Part shown: piece by piece, positions 1 through 8,913 of the stretch
How positions within the stretch are numbered: position 1 is the first letter of the stretch
Layout of the letters: the number at the start of each line of letters is the position of its first letter
From: Streptococcus sp. WB01_FAA12
Lineage (GTDB): Bacteria; Bacillota; Bacilli; Lactobacillales; Streptococcaceae
NCBI RefSeq assembly: GCF_012843315.1
Contig: NZ_JABAEX010000009.1
Location: 1-64,000, forward strand
Direction of reading: 5' to 3'
DNA length: 64,000 nucleotides
The notes under the pieces: generated by a model
What the model was told of the DNA's origin: nothing
The model's input: only the letters and a program-made list of their open reading frames with translations
The model's database searches: none
Position numbers and translations under genes: made by a program

Positions 1-1735
1 TTAGATGCTGATGCTGATGCACTTTGGCTTGCGCTTACTGATGCGCTAGCTGATTGACTTGCACTTACAGAAGCTGAAGCACTTTGGCTAGCTGATACAG
101 ATGCTGATTGTCTAGCTGATACAGACGCTGATGCGCTTTGACTTGCACTTACAGAAGCTGAAGCACTTTGGCTAGCTGATACAGATGCTGATTGGCTAGC
201 TGATACAGATGCTGATTGGCTAGCTGATACAGACGCTGATGCGCTTTGGCTCGCACTAATTGACGCAGACTGGCTCGCGCTTGCTGAGATAGAAGCTGAG
301 TTCTGGTTGTTAGATGCTGATGCTGAAGCACTTTGGCTTGCGCTTACTGATGCGCTAGTTGATTGACTTGCACTTACAGAAGCTGAAGCACTTTGGCTAG
401 CGGATACAGATGCTGATTGGCTAGCTGATACAGACGCTGATGCGCTTTGGCTTGCACTAATTGACGCAGATTGGCTCGCTGATACAGACGACGCTGAAGC
501 GCTTTGGCTAGCATTTGCTGAGCTTGATGCTGATTGGCTGGCACTTGCTGATGCACTTTGGCTAGCTGATACAGACGCTGATTGGCTCGCACTTGCTGAT
601 GCACTTTGGCTAGCATTTGCTGAGCTTGATGCTGATTGGCTCGCACTGATGCTTGCACTTTGGCTAGCTGATACAGACGCTGAAGCACTTTGGCTTGCAG
701 ATACTGATGCACTAGTTGATTGGCTAGCTGATGCTGATGCTGAAGCGGATTGACTTGCAGATACTGATGCGCTAGTTGATTGACTTGCACTTACAGAAGC
801 TGATGCACTTTGGCTAGCTGATACAGACGCTGAAGCGGATTGACTTGAGCTTACTGATTGGCTTGCTGATACAGACGCTGAAGCGCTTTGGCTAGCATTT
901 GCTGAGTTTGATGCTGATTGGCTGGCACTTGCTGATGCACTTTGGCTAGCTGATACAGACGCTGATGCACTTTGGCTTGCAGATACTGATGCACTAGTTG
1001 ATGCTGATGCTGATGCTGATGCTGATTGGCTTGAGCTTACTGAAGCACTTGCTGAACGGCTTGAGCTTACGCTTGCTGAGGCCGAGCGACTTGCACTAAG
1101 TGATGCACTCGCTGAACGGCTTGAACTTACGCTAGCTGAGGCCGAGCGACTTGCGCTAAGCGATGCACTCGCTGAGGCGCTTGCTGAACGGCTTGAGCTT
1201 ACGCTTGCTGAGGCTGAGCGACTTGAGCTGAGTGATGCACTCGCTGAGGCACTTGCCGAACGGCTTGAGCTTACGCTCGCTGAGGCTGAGCGACTTGCGC
1301 TAAGCGATGCACTCGCTGAACGGCTTGAGCTTACGCTTGCTGAAGCTGAGCGACTTGCACTAAGCGATGCACTCGCTGAACGGCTTGAGCTTACGCTCGC
1401 TGATGTTGAGCGACTTGAGCTGAGTGATGCACTTGCTGAACGGCTTGAGCTTACGCTTGCTGAGGCTGAACGACTTGCGCTGAGTGATGCACTCGCACTT
1501 TGGCTTCCTGATACAGAAGCTGATACGCTACGGCTCACGCTCGCGCTTGCTGATGCACTTTGGCTCGCACTGGCTGACGTTGATGCACTAATACTTGCTG
1601 AGATAGATGCTGACGCACTTTGACTAGCACTAATTGACGCAGAGTGACTCGCGCTCAAACTCATTGATTCTGAAGCTGACTGTGTACTTGTTGATGCTGA
1701 CGTTGATTGACTTGCAGATGTAGATTCACTCTCAT
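1..1735 (-). repeat. SRR2 coding repeat array of the SRRP
   Basis: Dense degenerate repeats encode alternating Ser with Ala, Val, Gln, Leu or Arg. Between about 1041 and 1500 the array tightens into near-60-bp units (about 20 codons) built on an SAS/SRS pattern. Left of 1000 the units are looser, with [13 protein letters not shown] motifs. The array is in frame throughout and continues beyond position 1. These are the acceptor sites for O-linked GlcNAc. Confidence 0.9.
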
Positions 1736-3170
1736 ATCGAGGGTTACGAGTAACATTGAAGCTTATTGTAGCTTGATTAACCACTCCTTGACCACCTGCG
1801 CCACTAACTCGTACATTGAACAATACCAAGTTCCCTTTGACAGGCGTTGGATAACCCCACATAGTCAAACGTGGTAAATATCCAATCTGACCTTGTTGAC
1901 TCCGTACTTGCACAACATCCAATCGATAGTTAAGACCAAGTTGTTTCAAACGATTAGTGTCTGTCTCAGAAATATAGAGGGCATCTCTAGCAATATGCTC
2001 CTGCTTCCAAGTACCATTAAAGTGCTTGTTTTGTCCATTATGGAAATAAACATGTGTCTCAGGCATTGGTTTATAAGCTGTTTGATCAGGAATTGGATAT
2101 CTCTTGGCATATTGACCATTTGGTGTATCGGTAAGAAATACACCAGCTTCAGAGTCAATAATACCTGGAATACCTTGGCGGAAACCAGAGTAACCCTTTT
2201 TCGGTGCAGTTGTTACTTGCTTATCTGCCGCTTGGTCTTTCTCAGCTTGCTTGGTTGTATCCTTACCTTGGGCTTGGTTCTTGTCTGCTACAACACCAGC
2301 TGCGATGTTGTTGCTAGTCGTTGCTGCTTGGCTTGTGCTAAGAGCTGCGCTTGCCAAACTTTGGTTAGCACTACCTGATACAAGACTTGCCGCAGGGTTG
2401 ACCTTAAGGTTGAGCGATGCTGAAGCTGAGGTAGACACAGAAGTCTGAGCTGATGGTTCGCTAACAACTGATGTACTCTCAACTACAGAGGCAGGTGCTG
2501 GAGCGCTTGCTGACGCTGATGGTGTAGAGCTTACTGATGCAGATGCTTTTGCACTTGCTGAAGCTGATACAGGAGCTGATGTTGATTGACTCGCTGACTC
2601 AGATGCTGGAGCAGTTGACTGACTTGCTGATGTTGAAGCACTTGCAGATGCTGACTGACTCGCTGATGTTGAAGCACTTACAGATGCTGACTGACTCGCA
2701 CTCGCTTGAGCCTCAACAGATTGACTGACTGATACAGAAGCTGAGGCAGATGCTTGTTCCGCTTGAGCTTTCTTTACTTCTGCTTGCGCTTGAGCAATGA
2801 TTGAGTTAGTACTTGTTTCAGTTGTTTCAGCTGCTTTTGGTTCAGCAGCGATGACTGTTTTATCCTTTTCTGCATACTCAGATGTTTCATCCGCATAAAC
2901 AGTTTGCTCTTGAGTCATCACAAATCCTGCAGCTCCCGCGGCCAGGATTCCCCCTATACCCGCTAGCGTGTTAAAACTAAGGTGTGCGTGATCAAGTTCT
3001 TCAGTGTCTGACAGGGTACTAGAGACAACTTCGCCCATCCCACCAATACGGAAGAGATCCAATTGAGAGTTCGAGGCTTTTACCCAGTTTTTACCCGACT
3101 TGTAAAGCTTATAACGCTTTTTCTCATCTACGATCTCGAAATCTTTGTTAAATTTTTTACTTCGAAACAT
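1..3170 (-). CDS. Serine-rich repeat glycoprotein adhesin, N-terminal part (runs off window)
   Basis: This is the export substrate of the neighbouring aSec system, a cell-surface glycoprotein adhesin. ATG at 3170 follows AAAGGA; an in-frame ATG at 3215 lacks a ribosome site. Residues 21-29 read KLYKSGKNW, the KxYKxGKxW signal hallmark. A glycine/alanine-rich hydrophobic stretch lies at 69-85, with a likely cleavage after VYA at 93. A first short Ser-rich stretch (about 138-237) and a Thr/Ser/Asn linker lead to a non-repetitive segment (about 307-476) that should be the ligand-binding region. From about residue 480 the frame is SAS/SES repeat to the window edge with no stop. The C-terminus and expected LPXTG anchor lie outside. 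The binding segment, about 170 aa and modestly basic by eye, is short for the family. PsrP-like is possible, but I do not assign the ligand. Confidence 0.93.
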   Translation of the reverse strand, partial: MFRSKKFNKDFEIVDEKKRYKLYKSGKNWVKASNSQLDLFRIGGMGEVVSSTLSDTEELDHAHLSFNTLAGIGGILAAGAAGFVMTQEQTVYADETSEYAEKDKTVIAAEPKAAETTETSTNSIIAQAQAEVKKAQAEQASASASVSVSQSVEAQASASQSASVSASTSASQSASASASTSASQSTAPASESASQSTSAPVSASASAKASASVSSTPSASASAPAPASVVESTSVVSEPSAQTSVSTSASASLNLKVNPAASLVSGSANQSLASAALSTSQAATTSNNIAAGVVADKNQAQGKDTTKQAEKDQAADKQVTTAPKKGYSGFRQGIPGIIDSEAGVFLTDTPNGQYAKRYPIPDQTAYKPMPETHVYFHNGQNKHFNGTWKQEHIARDALYISETDTNRLKQLGLNYRLDVVQVRSQQGQIGYLPRLTMWGYPTPVKGNLVLFNVRVSGAGGQGVVNQATISFNVTRNPRYESESTSASQSTSASTSTQSASESMSLSASHSASISASQSASASISASISASTSASASQSASASASVSRSVSASVSGSQSASASLSASRSASASVSSSRSASASLSSSRSTSASVSSSRSASASLSASRSASASVSSSRSASASLSASRSASASVSSSRSASASASASLSSSRSASASVSSSRSASASASASLSASRSASASVSSSRSASASLSASRSASASVSSSRSASASVSSSQSASASASASTSASVSASQSASASVSASQSASASASQSASNSANASQSASASVSASQSVSSSQSASASVSASQSASASVSASQSTSASVSASQSASASASASQSTSASVSASQSASASVSASQSASISASQSASSSANASQSASASASQSASVSASQSASASASQSASSSANASQSASASSVSASQSASISASQSASASVSASQSASVSASQSASASVSASQSTSASVSASQSASASASNNQNSASISASASQSASISASQSASASVSASQSASVSASQSASVSASQSASASVSASQSASASVSARQSASVSASQSASASVSASQSASASVSASQSASASAS

Positions 3171-3343
3171 TCTATTCCTTTCTTTTATCCAATTGCGACC
3201 CTTTGTTAACCTCATGACCATTAACAAAGCGTAGTTGCGCTGCCTCTCAAAACCAAAGATAATAAAACCGCAGTCAGTTTCAGTTTTTATCCCGTTGACT
3301 CAAAAAGCAGATTCCATCTGGGATATACCAGTTACTTTTATCT

Positions 3344-3349
3344 AGTATA
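3344..3349 (-). promoter_or_regulatory. Possible -10 of the SRRP gene
   Basis: The minus strand reads TATACT about 175 nt before the SRRP start. No convincing -35 sits 17 nt upstream (TTTTGG only), so this is a weak call. The rest of 3171-3340 shows no other feature. Confidence 0.3.
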
Positions 3350-3414
3350 TACCATTTATCATTTTACCAAAACGGCTCCTCCTTTTCAAGCATTTATACT
3401 CGAAATGACCAATG

Positions 3415-3473
3415 AAAACGCCTAATTTTTATCTAAAATTCGCTTTTAAGATTCAAATTATTGAAGGCGTTTT
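3415..3473. repeat. Inverted repeat with long loop
   Basis: AAAACGCCT at 3415-3423 pairs with AGGCGTTTT at 3465-3473 across a 41-nt AT-rich loop, between the asp4 terminator and the SRRP promoter region. On the minus strand the distal arm is followed by TTTTC. It may be a second terminator or a short palindromic element; its role is unknown. Confidence 0.4.
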
Positions 3474-3524
3474 ATTATCTTTCGAAATTCCTAGACCCAC
3501 CTTTCACACTAGTTCAATTAGATA

Positions 3525-3560
3525 GAGACAAAAAACCTTGACGAGCAAATCGTCAAGGTT
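3525..3560 (-). terminator. Intrinsic terminator after asp4
   Basis: An 11-bp perfect stem (3534-3544 with 3550-3560, loop GCAAA) is followed on the minus strand by TTTTTTG. It ends the gtfA-gtfB-asp4 unit and separates it from the SRRP gene, which therefore needs its own promoter. Confidence 0.85.
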
Positions 3561-3597
3561 CATCTGTTCTAGAGACCTCCTCCATCCAGAAAAAATC

Positions 3598-3774
3598 CTA
3601 GAAAAAGCGTCCCAACTGCATGAGTAGCGTGACCAAAAGGGTGACGAGAAAGAGAACTCCGCCCAACACAGCAATCATGCTAAAATCTTGCTTCTCCCTT
3701 TTTAGGGGTTTCTTTCGATTATCTAGCTGTTCTCGTATATGTTCTTGTAAAATTCCATTGTCCTTGTTAGACAT
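3598..3774 (-). CDS. asp4: Accessory Sec protein Asp4 (SecE-like)
   Basis: A small protein of 58 residues has a charged N-terminal half and one C-terminal membrane helix (about IAVLGGVLFLVTLLVTLLM). This topology is like SecE, and Asp4 is regarded as the SecE-like part of the aSec translocon. I chose the ATG at 3774 (MSNKDNG) because AAGGAGGAGCAC lies directly before it. A longer frame opens at 3825 without a ribosome site. It follows gtfB after about 68 nt and precedes a terminator. A two-helix Asp5/SecG-like gene, often next to asp4, was not found. The call rests on topology and position. Confidence 0.75.
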   Translation of the reverse strand: MSNKDNGILQEHIREQLDNRKKPLKREKQDFSMIAVLGGVLFLVTLLVTLLMQLGRFF

Positions 3775-3842
3775 GTGCTCCTCCTTTTCTGTTGATAGAA
3801 AGGAACTTGCTTTCATCGAAAGCAAGCCCTTGTCTTATTAGC

Positions 3843-5171
3843 TTATAAAATTGCCTTGTAGGCTTCCAGATCAGCCTGATTCGCCGCCTGTTTTTGCTTA
3901 GCAAGAGCAGCCTCCATCTCAGACGGAAGAGAGAGGACTCCCTGAATCTTGCCTACCATGGCTGATACATTTTCCACCGGATAAATGTGGCTTTCTGCAA
4001 CGAAACGACGATTGTGACAAGTCGTCTCAAAACTGAGAATCAGCATATTGTTCTCAAAAGCTGTTCGACTACCATTGAGAATTTCATCACTGATATTGAT
4101 ATCCAGATACAAGTCACAGCGAGCAAAAAGTTCATTCACCTTAGCTGGACGAATATTAGGGTAGAGGGAAATATTCGGATAACGATTTAATTCCATCAAA
4201 TGACTTGACATCTCAGTAATCGCTCCAATATGGAAATGAACATTTGGTAATTGAGTCAAAAGTGACTCAATTTGCTCGATTTGGTCACTATTCGTCAGGA
4301 TCAAGGCTTCTGGATTCATATTATTGAGGCGATGGTATTGATAGAGATAACCGACATTGCGGAAGTAAGTTTTCTCTTTTGGTGTCGCAAGCTTGAGTAT
4401 TTTATCATAAACTTGCTTATCCTGTACTGCAATACGGATGTTGCGATGAGGCAGCTGCATCGCTGCTTTCATGTTACCCGGCAACTCCTCTCCAATCGGC
4501 TCCTGCCAGAAAAGAATATCCTCTGCTCGTCCTTCTTTTGGAGTCAGACCAACGGCTACTAAAAATGGTGTTGCTAGAGAATTGTAGATAATGCGATCTG
4601 TATCATATCCACGATATCGCAAGTAAAAGATTACAAATTCTTGCTTAGAATTGAAAATATGGCGTTTTCCATCAAGAGTTAAGACAATATCCTCTGTTAG
4701 ATGATTTTCCATAATCACCGTTACGTTATCTTGATTAAAGTAGCGTGTATGAGTTGGACGTTGAGCATCATCATAGGTAATCTGTGCAAAGAGACGTCCC
4801 TTGCGATTGTAAATGTCCGCAGCACGTACACGGCCTTGATCATCCAACCACTCGACTGCACGCACACGACGTTCGTGTGTTGGTTGACGGTAAAAGATAT
4901 TGGCACGTTTCTTACCCATATCTAAGATTTCACCATTAACATTACTCGAGCGGATTTCCCACAAATGAGGCCTTGGAACAAGGTTAAAATAAAGAGGTAG
5001 ATCGTCCTCTGAAGCCACATCTCCAGTAAAGTAACTGTAAGGCGACTCAACATCAGGTGCGAGGTAGCCATCGTCTCGGATCACGACAACAGGGCAGTCT
5101 AGCCCAGCTGCCTTAAGTGAACGTAACAAATCAAAACTCGCTTGATCATAGCGTTCAAATAAACAAATCAT
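3843..5171 (-). CDS. gtfB: SRRP glycosyltransferase accessory subunit GtfB
   Basis: GtfB (Gtf2) partners with GtfA in the cytosol to form the transferase that puts the first O-linked GlcNAc on serine/threonine of the SRRP. GtfB mainly binds the acceptor. The 442-aa product starts MICLFERYDQASFDLL and has the family's length and two-domain layout, without a clear retaining-GT E-x7-E pair, as expected for this subunit. It starts 27 nt after gtfA in the same unit. Loss of GtfB usually destabilises GtfA and leaves the adhesin unglycosylated. Confidence 0.9.
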   Translation of the reverse strand: MICLFERYDQASFDLLRSLKAAGLDCPVVVIRDDGYLAPDVESPYSYFTGDVASEDDLPLYFNLVPRPHLWEIRSSNVNGEILDMGKKRANIFYRQPTHERRVRAVEWLDDQGRVRAADIYNRKGRLFAQITYDDAQRPTHTRYFNQDNVTVIMENHLTEDIVLTLDGKRHIFNSKQEFVIFYLRYRGYDTDRIIYNSLATPFLVAVGLTPKEGRAEDILFWQEPIGEELPGNMKAAMQLPHRNIRIAVQDKQVYDKILKLATPKEKTYFRNVGYLYQYHRLNNMNPEALILTNSDQIEQIESLLTQLPNVHFHIGAITEMSSHLMELNRYPNISLYPNIRPAKVNELFARCDLYLDINISDEILNGSRTAFENNMLILSFETTCHNRRFVAESHIYPVENVSAMVGKIQGVLSLPSEMEAALAKQKQAANQADLEAYKAIL

Positions 5172-5198
5172 AGTGTTTATGCCTTTCTTTTCGAATCT

Positions 5199-6728
5199 CT
5201 ACTGATGCTGTGCAGATTGAACAAGATCATACCAACGCTGGGCGATATGTTCATCAAGATATGGTTCTGCCACCTCGTAGGATACACGGGATAAATCTTC
5301 TTGGGAATGTTGAGTAAATAGCTGGACAATCTTTTCTGCATATTCCGTTGTCATTGCATCCAGATCATCTGGACGCGCCTCAGGAATCAAGTAGCCATTT
5401 TCCCCATCACGGATAAAGGTTGGATTTCCATAACGTACATCAAAACCAATAATTGGCAGACCAGAGCCAACCGCTTCTAACAAGGTCAAACCAAATCCTT
5501 CACTTGTAGAGGCAGACAGGTAAGCAGAGTAATTTCGGTAAACATCTGCCATGTGGTGATGCCCCATCAGGCGGATATACTCTTCTGCGTTTAACTCATG
5601 AATCAACTGCTCCAACATAGCTCTTTCACCACCCGTACCATAGATATCAAAAGTAATTTCAGGTAATTGCTCATGTGCCTTCACTACAGAGTGAATCAAC
5701 CAATCAATATGCTTTTCACTTGCCAAGCGCGAAGCTGTAATCAATCCAAACGGCTTGCGCTCCCCTTCTGGATGACGCAATTGATCCAAACTTCCCACTG
5801 GAATAGTCAAGATTTCCTTTGGTTTGATGTTTGTATATTGAGCGAATTGTTCTTTGAGTAGGTTCGTTTGCGCATCGGTCGAGTTAATGATATAGTCCAC
5901 CTCGTCAGCATATTCGAACTGATACTCATAATAGTTATTCCATAAAATATAGTCTTTCTCAGCAGGATTTTCACTAAAGTGGTCTGCATGAACGATGACG
6001 ACTAGCTTTGCAGCGCCCTTATTAGCAAAGATAGCTTGACCAATATCTGTCTCTCGGTCTAAGATCAACAAATCTTTGTCCGTTAGAGACAAACTTCTTA
6101 TAAAATGCGCGACAAACTCTTGCTTAGAATAGAAAACATGATTTGGGAAACGGTAGACTTGCGTCTCCTGCCTACCATCGACTTCATTGATGATTTCCTC
6201 ATAAGCCACACTGCCATCTTCATCGAGCCAGGTACGTTGATATAATTGCGCATGACCATTCATCGGACTAAAATACTCGATAAAATTCTTCGTATAAGTA
6301 TAGTACTCTTTTTGAATCAAACAACCACGCGAAACAATTTCAGCGCGCTCAATCAATTCTTTGTCCATGTCACAGGCATAACAAGTCACAAAATCACCAT
6401 CACCAAATACAAGTCGAATCGTCTTCATATCGGTGTCCCGAATAATTTCGAGGGGCTCTTTATCGAAACTCGCCAAGACCTGTGCTAGCGTATAGGTCGT
6501 CGGTGCAATTTTAACATCTGTAAAATACTGATAAAGCCAGATAACCTCAGAATCTTCAAAGCCAATATTCTTTGTCAGATGTTCAATGTTATCAGCAGAT
6601 ATAAAATCCATAAAGATGAACTTCGCATCTAAGCCAACACTACGAAGCAATTTTGCACGGTAGATCTGTGCATATTCTACACCGCTACTCGCCCAGCCAA
6701 TCCCCAAATTGATGTTATAAATTGTCAT
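5199..6728 (-). CDS. gtfA: SRRP O-GlcNAc transferase catalytic subunit GtfA
   Basis: GtfA transfers GlcNAc from UDP-GlcNAc to serine/threonine of the adhesin. The 509-aa protein has the GT-B layout. Its N-terminal region holds the acceptor-binding add-on (about 60-210). The C-terminal Rossmann half carries HADH at 247-250 and EGFGLTLLE at 410-418, giving the E410...E418 pair typical of retaining GT4 enzymes. The region near GTGGERAMLEQL (about 364-375) is the nucleotide-sugar side. It starts 14 nt after the coiled-coil gene, so they are probably cotranscribed. Confidence 0.93.
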   Translation of the reverse strand: MTIYNINLGIGWASSGVEYAQIYRAKLLRSVGLDAKFIFMDFISADNIEHLTKNIGFEDSEVIWLYQYFTDVKIAPTTYTLAQVLASFDKEPLEIIRDTDMKTIRLVFGDGDFVTCYACDMDKELIERAEIVSRGCLIQKEYYTYTKNFIEYFSPMNGHAQLYQRTWLDEDGSVAYEEIINEVDGRQETQVYRFPNHVFYSKQEFVAHFIRSLSLTDKDLLILDRETDIGQAIFANKGAAKLVVIVHADHFSENPAEKDYILWNNYYEYQFEYADEVDYIINSTDAQTNLLKEQFAQYTNIKPKEILTIPVGSLDQLRHPEGERKPFGLITASRLASEKHIDWLIHSVVKAHEQLPEITFDIYGTGGERAMLEQLIHELNAEEYIRLMGHHHMADVYRNYSAYLSASTSEGFGLTLLEAVGSGLPIIGFDVRYGNPTFIRDGENGYLIPEARPDDLDAMTTEYAEKIVQLFTQHSQEDLSRVSYEVAEPYLDEHIAQRWYDLVQSAQHQ

Positions 6729-6742
6729 ATTTGATTATCCTC

Positions 6743-7429
6743 TTACAAAAAGTTATCTCGTTTAATTCTCGAAAGACGTTTGATTCTCTTGCCCTTATCA
6801 TCGTCGAACTTATCTTCGTCTTTCTTTTTGGGTTTTGCGCGACGTGAAGTGATGTGGCTGACAGAGATGGCACTATCTGTTCCTGTTTTTGCAAGGGGTT
6901 GTTCGAGATGGATTTTCTCACTCTCAGGCACCACCTCTTCTTTCTCCTTAGCAACTTCCTCTGGTCTATCAAGTTCTTTACGTAATTCTTGAATTTTTTT
7001 GATATCTTTTGGTTTACCATCGATATCGTCCAGTTCTAGAAAATCATCAATTCGACTAATAATATTTTTAATTTTTTCTTTTTGTAAATTATACAATCTC
7101 TCGACCTCTGCCCGTTTTTTGGTCAGAGTATCGATTTCTTCGAGAATAGATTCTCTCGTATCTAAGTAGTCTTTTTGTGCCTTTTCTAAAACTTCTTTAG
7201 CTTCTTTTTCGGCCCTATCATGAGCTTCAATGACAAGAGATTTGGCATAAATGACTGCTTCACCGATCTCTTTTTCTTGATTCTTCATAGAGTCGATTTT
7301 TTTACGTAGGGATTCAATCTTTTCATTCTTCTTTTGAATTTCACGATCGAACCCTTCCTCTAATGCTTCGATACAATCTTCGACTTCCTTAGCACGGTAG
7401 TTACCGAACAATGTTTTCTTCAGTCTCAT
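6743..7429 (-). CDS. Coiled-coil protein with DivIVA-like N-terminus, heads the gtfAB unit
   Basis: I do not recognise a named family. The 228-aa product begins MRLKKTLFGNYRAKEVEDC, recalling the DivIVA pattern of an FG turn followed by an EV-x-x-I/L helix. Heptad-like, Glu/Lys-rich coiled coil follows to about residue 140. The tail is basic and low in complexity (about 175-228, ending with an RAKPKKK stretch and KRIKRLSRIKR). There is no signal peptide or membrane helix, so it should be cytosolic. GAGGGAGCAAA precedes the ATG. It sits between secA2 and gtfA, where standard aSec loci have nothing. A role in placing the glycosylation/export machinery at the septum or pole is only a guess. Confidence 0.75.
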   Translation of the reverse strand: MRLKKTLFGNYRAKEVEDCIEALEEGFDREIQKKNEKIESLRKKIDSMKNQEKEIGEAVIYAKSLVIEAHDRAEKEAKEVLEKAQKDYLDTRESILEEIDTLTKKRAEVERLYNLQKEKIKNIISRIDDFLELDDIDGKPKDIKKIQELRKELDRPEEVAKEKEEVVPESEKIHLEQPLAKTGTDSAISVSHITSRRAKPKKKDEDKFDDDKGKRIKRLSRIKRDNFL

Positions 7430-7477
7430 TTTGCTCCCTCTATTCCTTACTTATTCTAATTTACACTACTACTCCTC

Positions 7478-7486
7478 ATTGTAGCA
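7478..7486 (-). promoter_or_regulatory. Extended -10 promoter of the coiled-coil/gtfA/gtfB/asp4 unit
   Basis: The minus strand reads TGCTACAAT, an extended -10, about 50 nt before the coiled-coil gene start. There is no good -35, as is usual for TGn-type promoters. The same TATGCTACAAT string occurs in the promoter upstream of secY2. Confidence 0.6.
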
Positions 7487-7590
7487 TAAAATAGCGTAAA
7501 TTGCTATTCTTTTCTAAGCTCCAAATAAGGAAAATATCCTGAAGCGCTATCAAGCAAAATCCGAACTTAGTTTAAAGCTCATCCATTTCT

Positions 7591-7624
7591 AAAAAAATGT
7601 CTGATTGATAGGTCAGACATTTTT
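7591..7624. terminator. Terminator after the GH1-like gene
   Basis: A 12-bp stem (AAAAATGTCTGA with TCAGACATTTTT, 8-nt loop) ends in T runs on both strands. On the minus strand it closes the secY2-to-GH1-like unit and lies before the promoter at 7478. The rest of 7487-7686 holds nothing else I can see. Confidence 0.8.
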
Positions 7625-7686
7625 AAAAGTAAAAACATGAACGCTACTTCTTAGACCAGAAAGAATTCGAGTTATTACTTCCTATT

Positions 7687-8862
7687 TTAAAATTTTAGTT
7701 CCGTCCAAGTAAGCGGTGTATAGCCAAGCAATTCCACACCATCATACTCGACTGTTTTCACGATCTCCTGGATGTTTGTTTTCAACTCTTCAGTTGCTAC
7801 GCTATTTGAATCATCCAAGACCACATCATCTTCCACGACGAAGAGTGGTTTTTGGTAACGATCATAAAGATTGTTCATCACGAGACGAAGTCCAACAGAA
7901 TCAATGCGATTTTGATTTTGGCCATTACTTGCATATTTGTTGATAAAAACTTCTTGGGAATTGCTTGATGCATAATAACTGAAGCTGACAAAGTCAATTT
8001 TCCCATCTCTTAGGACAAAGAGGTCATCATTTTCAATATCCAAGGCGATTTGATCACGTTCCAAACGACGTAAAAAGTGATTTGGGTAGTATCCACGAAC
8101 TTGCACGTCTGTAAACAAATAATTTTCCCTATCTTTGACTTCTGCTTCCATTACATCAATAGCATTTTCAGTTTGCTGACTGTAATTTTTACTAACAACC
8201 ATCATCCCACCAAACTGAAACTCTGGATTGATTGCTTTTCCGAGCTTGATTGCACGTGCAGAAGCAACCAATTGATAATGAGCTGCTTGCCAAATCATCT
8301 GTTCTTGATTGTCATCTGCTCCAAAAGACAATCCCCCACCAAGAAACGGCAAATGGTGCAAAACGTTGAATTCATTGAAGGTAATCCAATACTTCACTTT
8401 GTCCTTAAAGTACTGAAAGACAGCTTCTGCATAACGCTCAAAGAGTTCGATCATCTTGCGGCTTTTCCAAGCTCCATATTTTTCATATAGATTCAGCGGA
8501 AGGTCAAAGTGACTCAAGGTCACAATCGGTTCGATATCTTTTTCTAATACGTCATCGATGATTGCTTCATAATATTTCAACCCCTCTTCACTCGGCTGCA
8601 ACTCTTCACCACTTGGAAAGATGCGTGCCCAAGAGATCGAGATTCTGTAGGCATTAAAACCCATTGATTGAATCAAATTCAGTTCTTCCGTATAATCTCT
8701 CTGACCTGCTGAAGCAAATCTCCCTAGGATATCATAAGATCCTAAAGGTACATTTTTGTAGTCAACTGTTCCATTCAAAACTTCTATCCGAGATTGGTCA
8801 ACTGGTAGTACATCTGTAGTACCCAAACCTTTGTTACTATTTGACATCATATTTCTAATCAT
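7687..8862 (-). CDS. Degenerate GH1 (6-phospho-beta-glucosidase-like) protein in the aSec locus
   Basis: The 391-aa product is clearly related to GH1 6-phospho-glycosidases: FNAYRISISWARIFP at about 69-83, SHFD at 117-120, TFNEFN with acid/base E164, and DNQEQMIWQAAHYQLVASA at about 184-202, also seen in the intact GH1 at 48280. It is about 90 aa short. The N-terminal FLWGxAtAxxQxEG strand that supplies the sugar-binding Gln is absent. The nucleophile motif reads FVVEDD (E344) instead of ENG. The C-terminus stops at TWTELKF without the usual NFEW-like end. AAAGGAGTCGCT supports the ATG. Both glutamates remain, but the binding site looks altered, so a glycan-binding or regulatory role is as likely as catalysis. 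Confidence 0.85.
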   Translation of the reverse strand: MIRNMMSNSNKGLGTTDVLPVDQSRIEVLNGTVDYKNVPLGSYDILGRFASAGQRDYTEELNLIQSMGFNAYRISISWARIFPSGEELQPSEEGLKYYEAIIDDVLEKDIEPIVTLSHFDLPLNLYEKYGAWKSRKMIELFERYAEAVFQYFKDKVKYWITFNEFNVLHHLPFLGGGLSFGADDNQEQMIWQAAHYQLVASARAIKLGKAINPEFQFGGMMVVSKNYSQQTENAIDVMEAEVKDRENYLFTDVQVRGYYPNHFLRRLERDQIALDIENDDLFVLRDGKIDFVSFSYYASSNSQEVFINKYASNGQNQNRIDSVGLRLVMNNLYDRYQKPLFVVEDDVVLDDSNSVATEELKTNIQEIVKTVEYDGVELLGYTPLTWTELKF

Positions 8863-8913
8863 AGCGACTCCTTTTGATTTTTATTATTTCTAGTTAATGA
8901 TTGCAAGTTCTTT

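Noticed and set aside
1..1735. Short, regularly spaced DNA repeats that could suggest a CRISPR or satellite array
   Set aside because: They are in-frame Ser-rich codons of one long open frame with a KxYKxGKxW signal at its start.
1893..2378. 161-codon plus-strand frame opposite the SRRP binding region
   Set aside because: No ribosome site and no family resemblance; the minus-strand frame is the SRRP.
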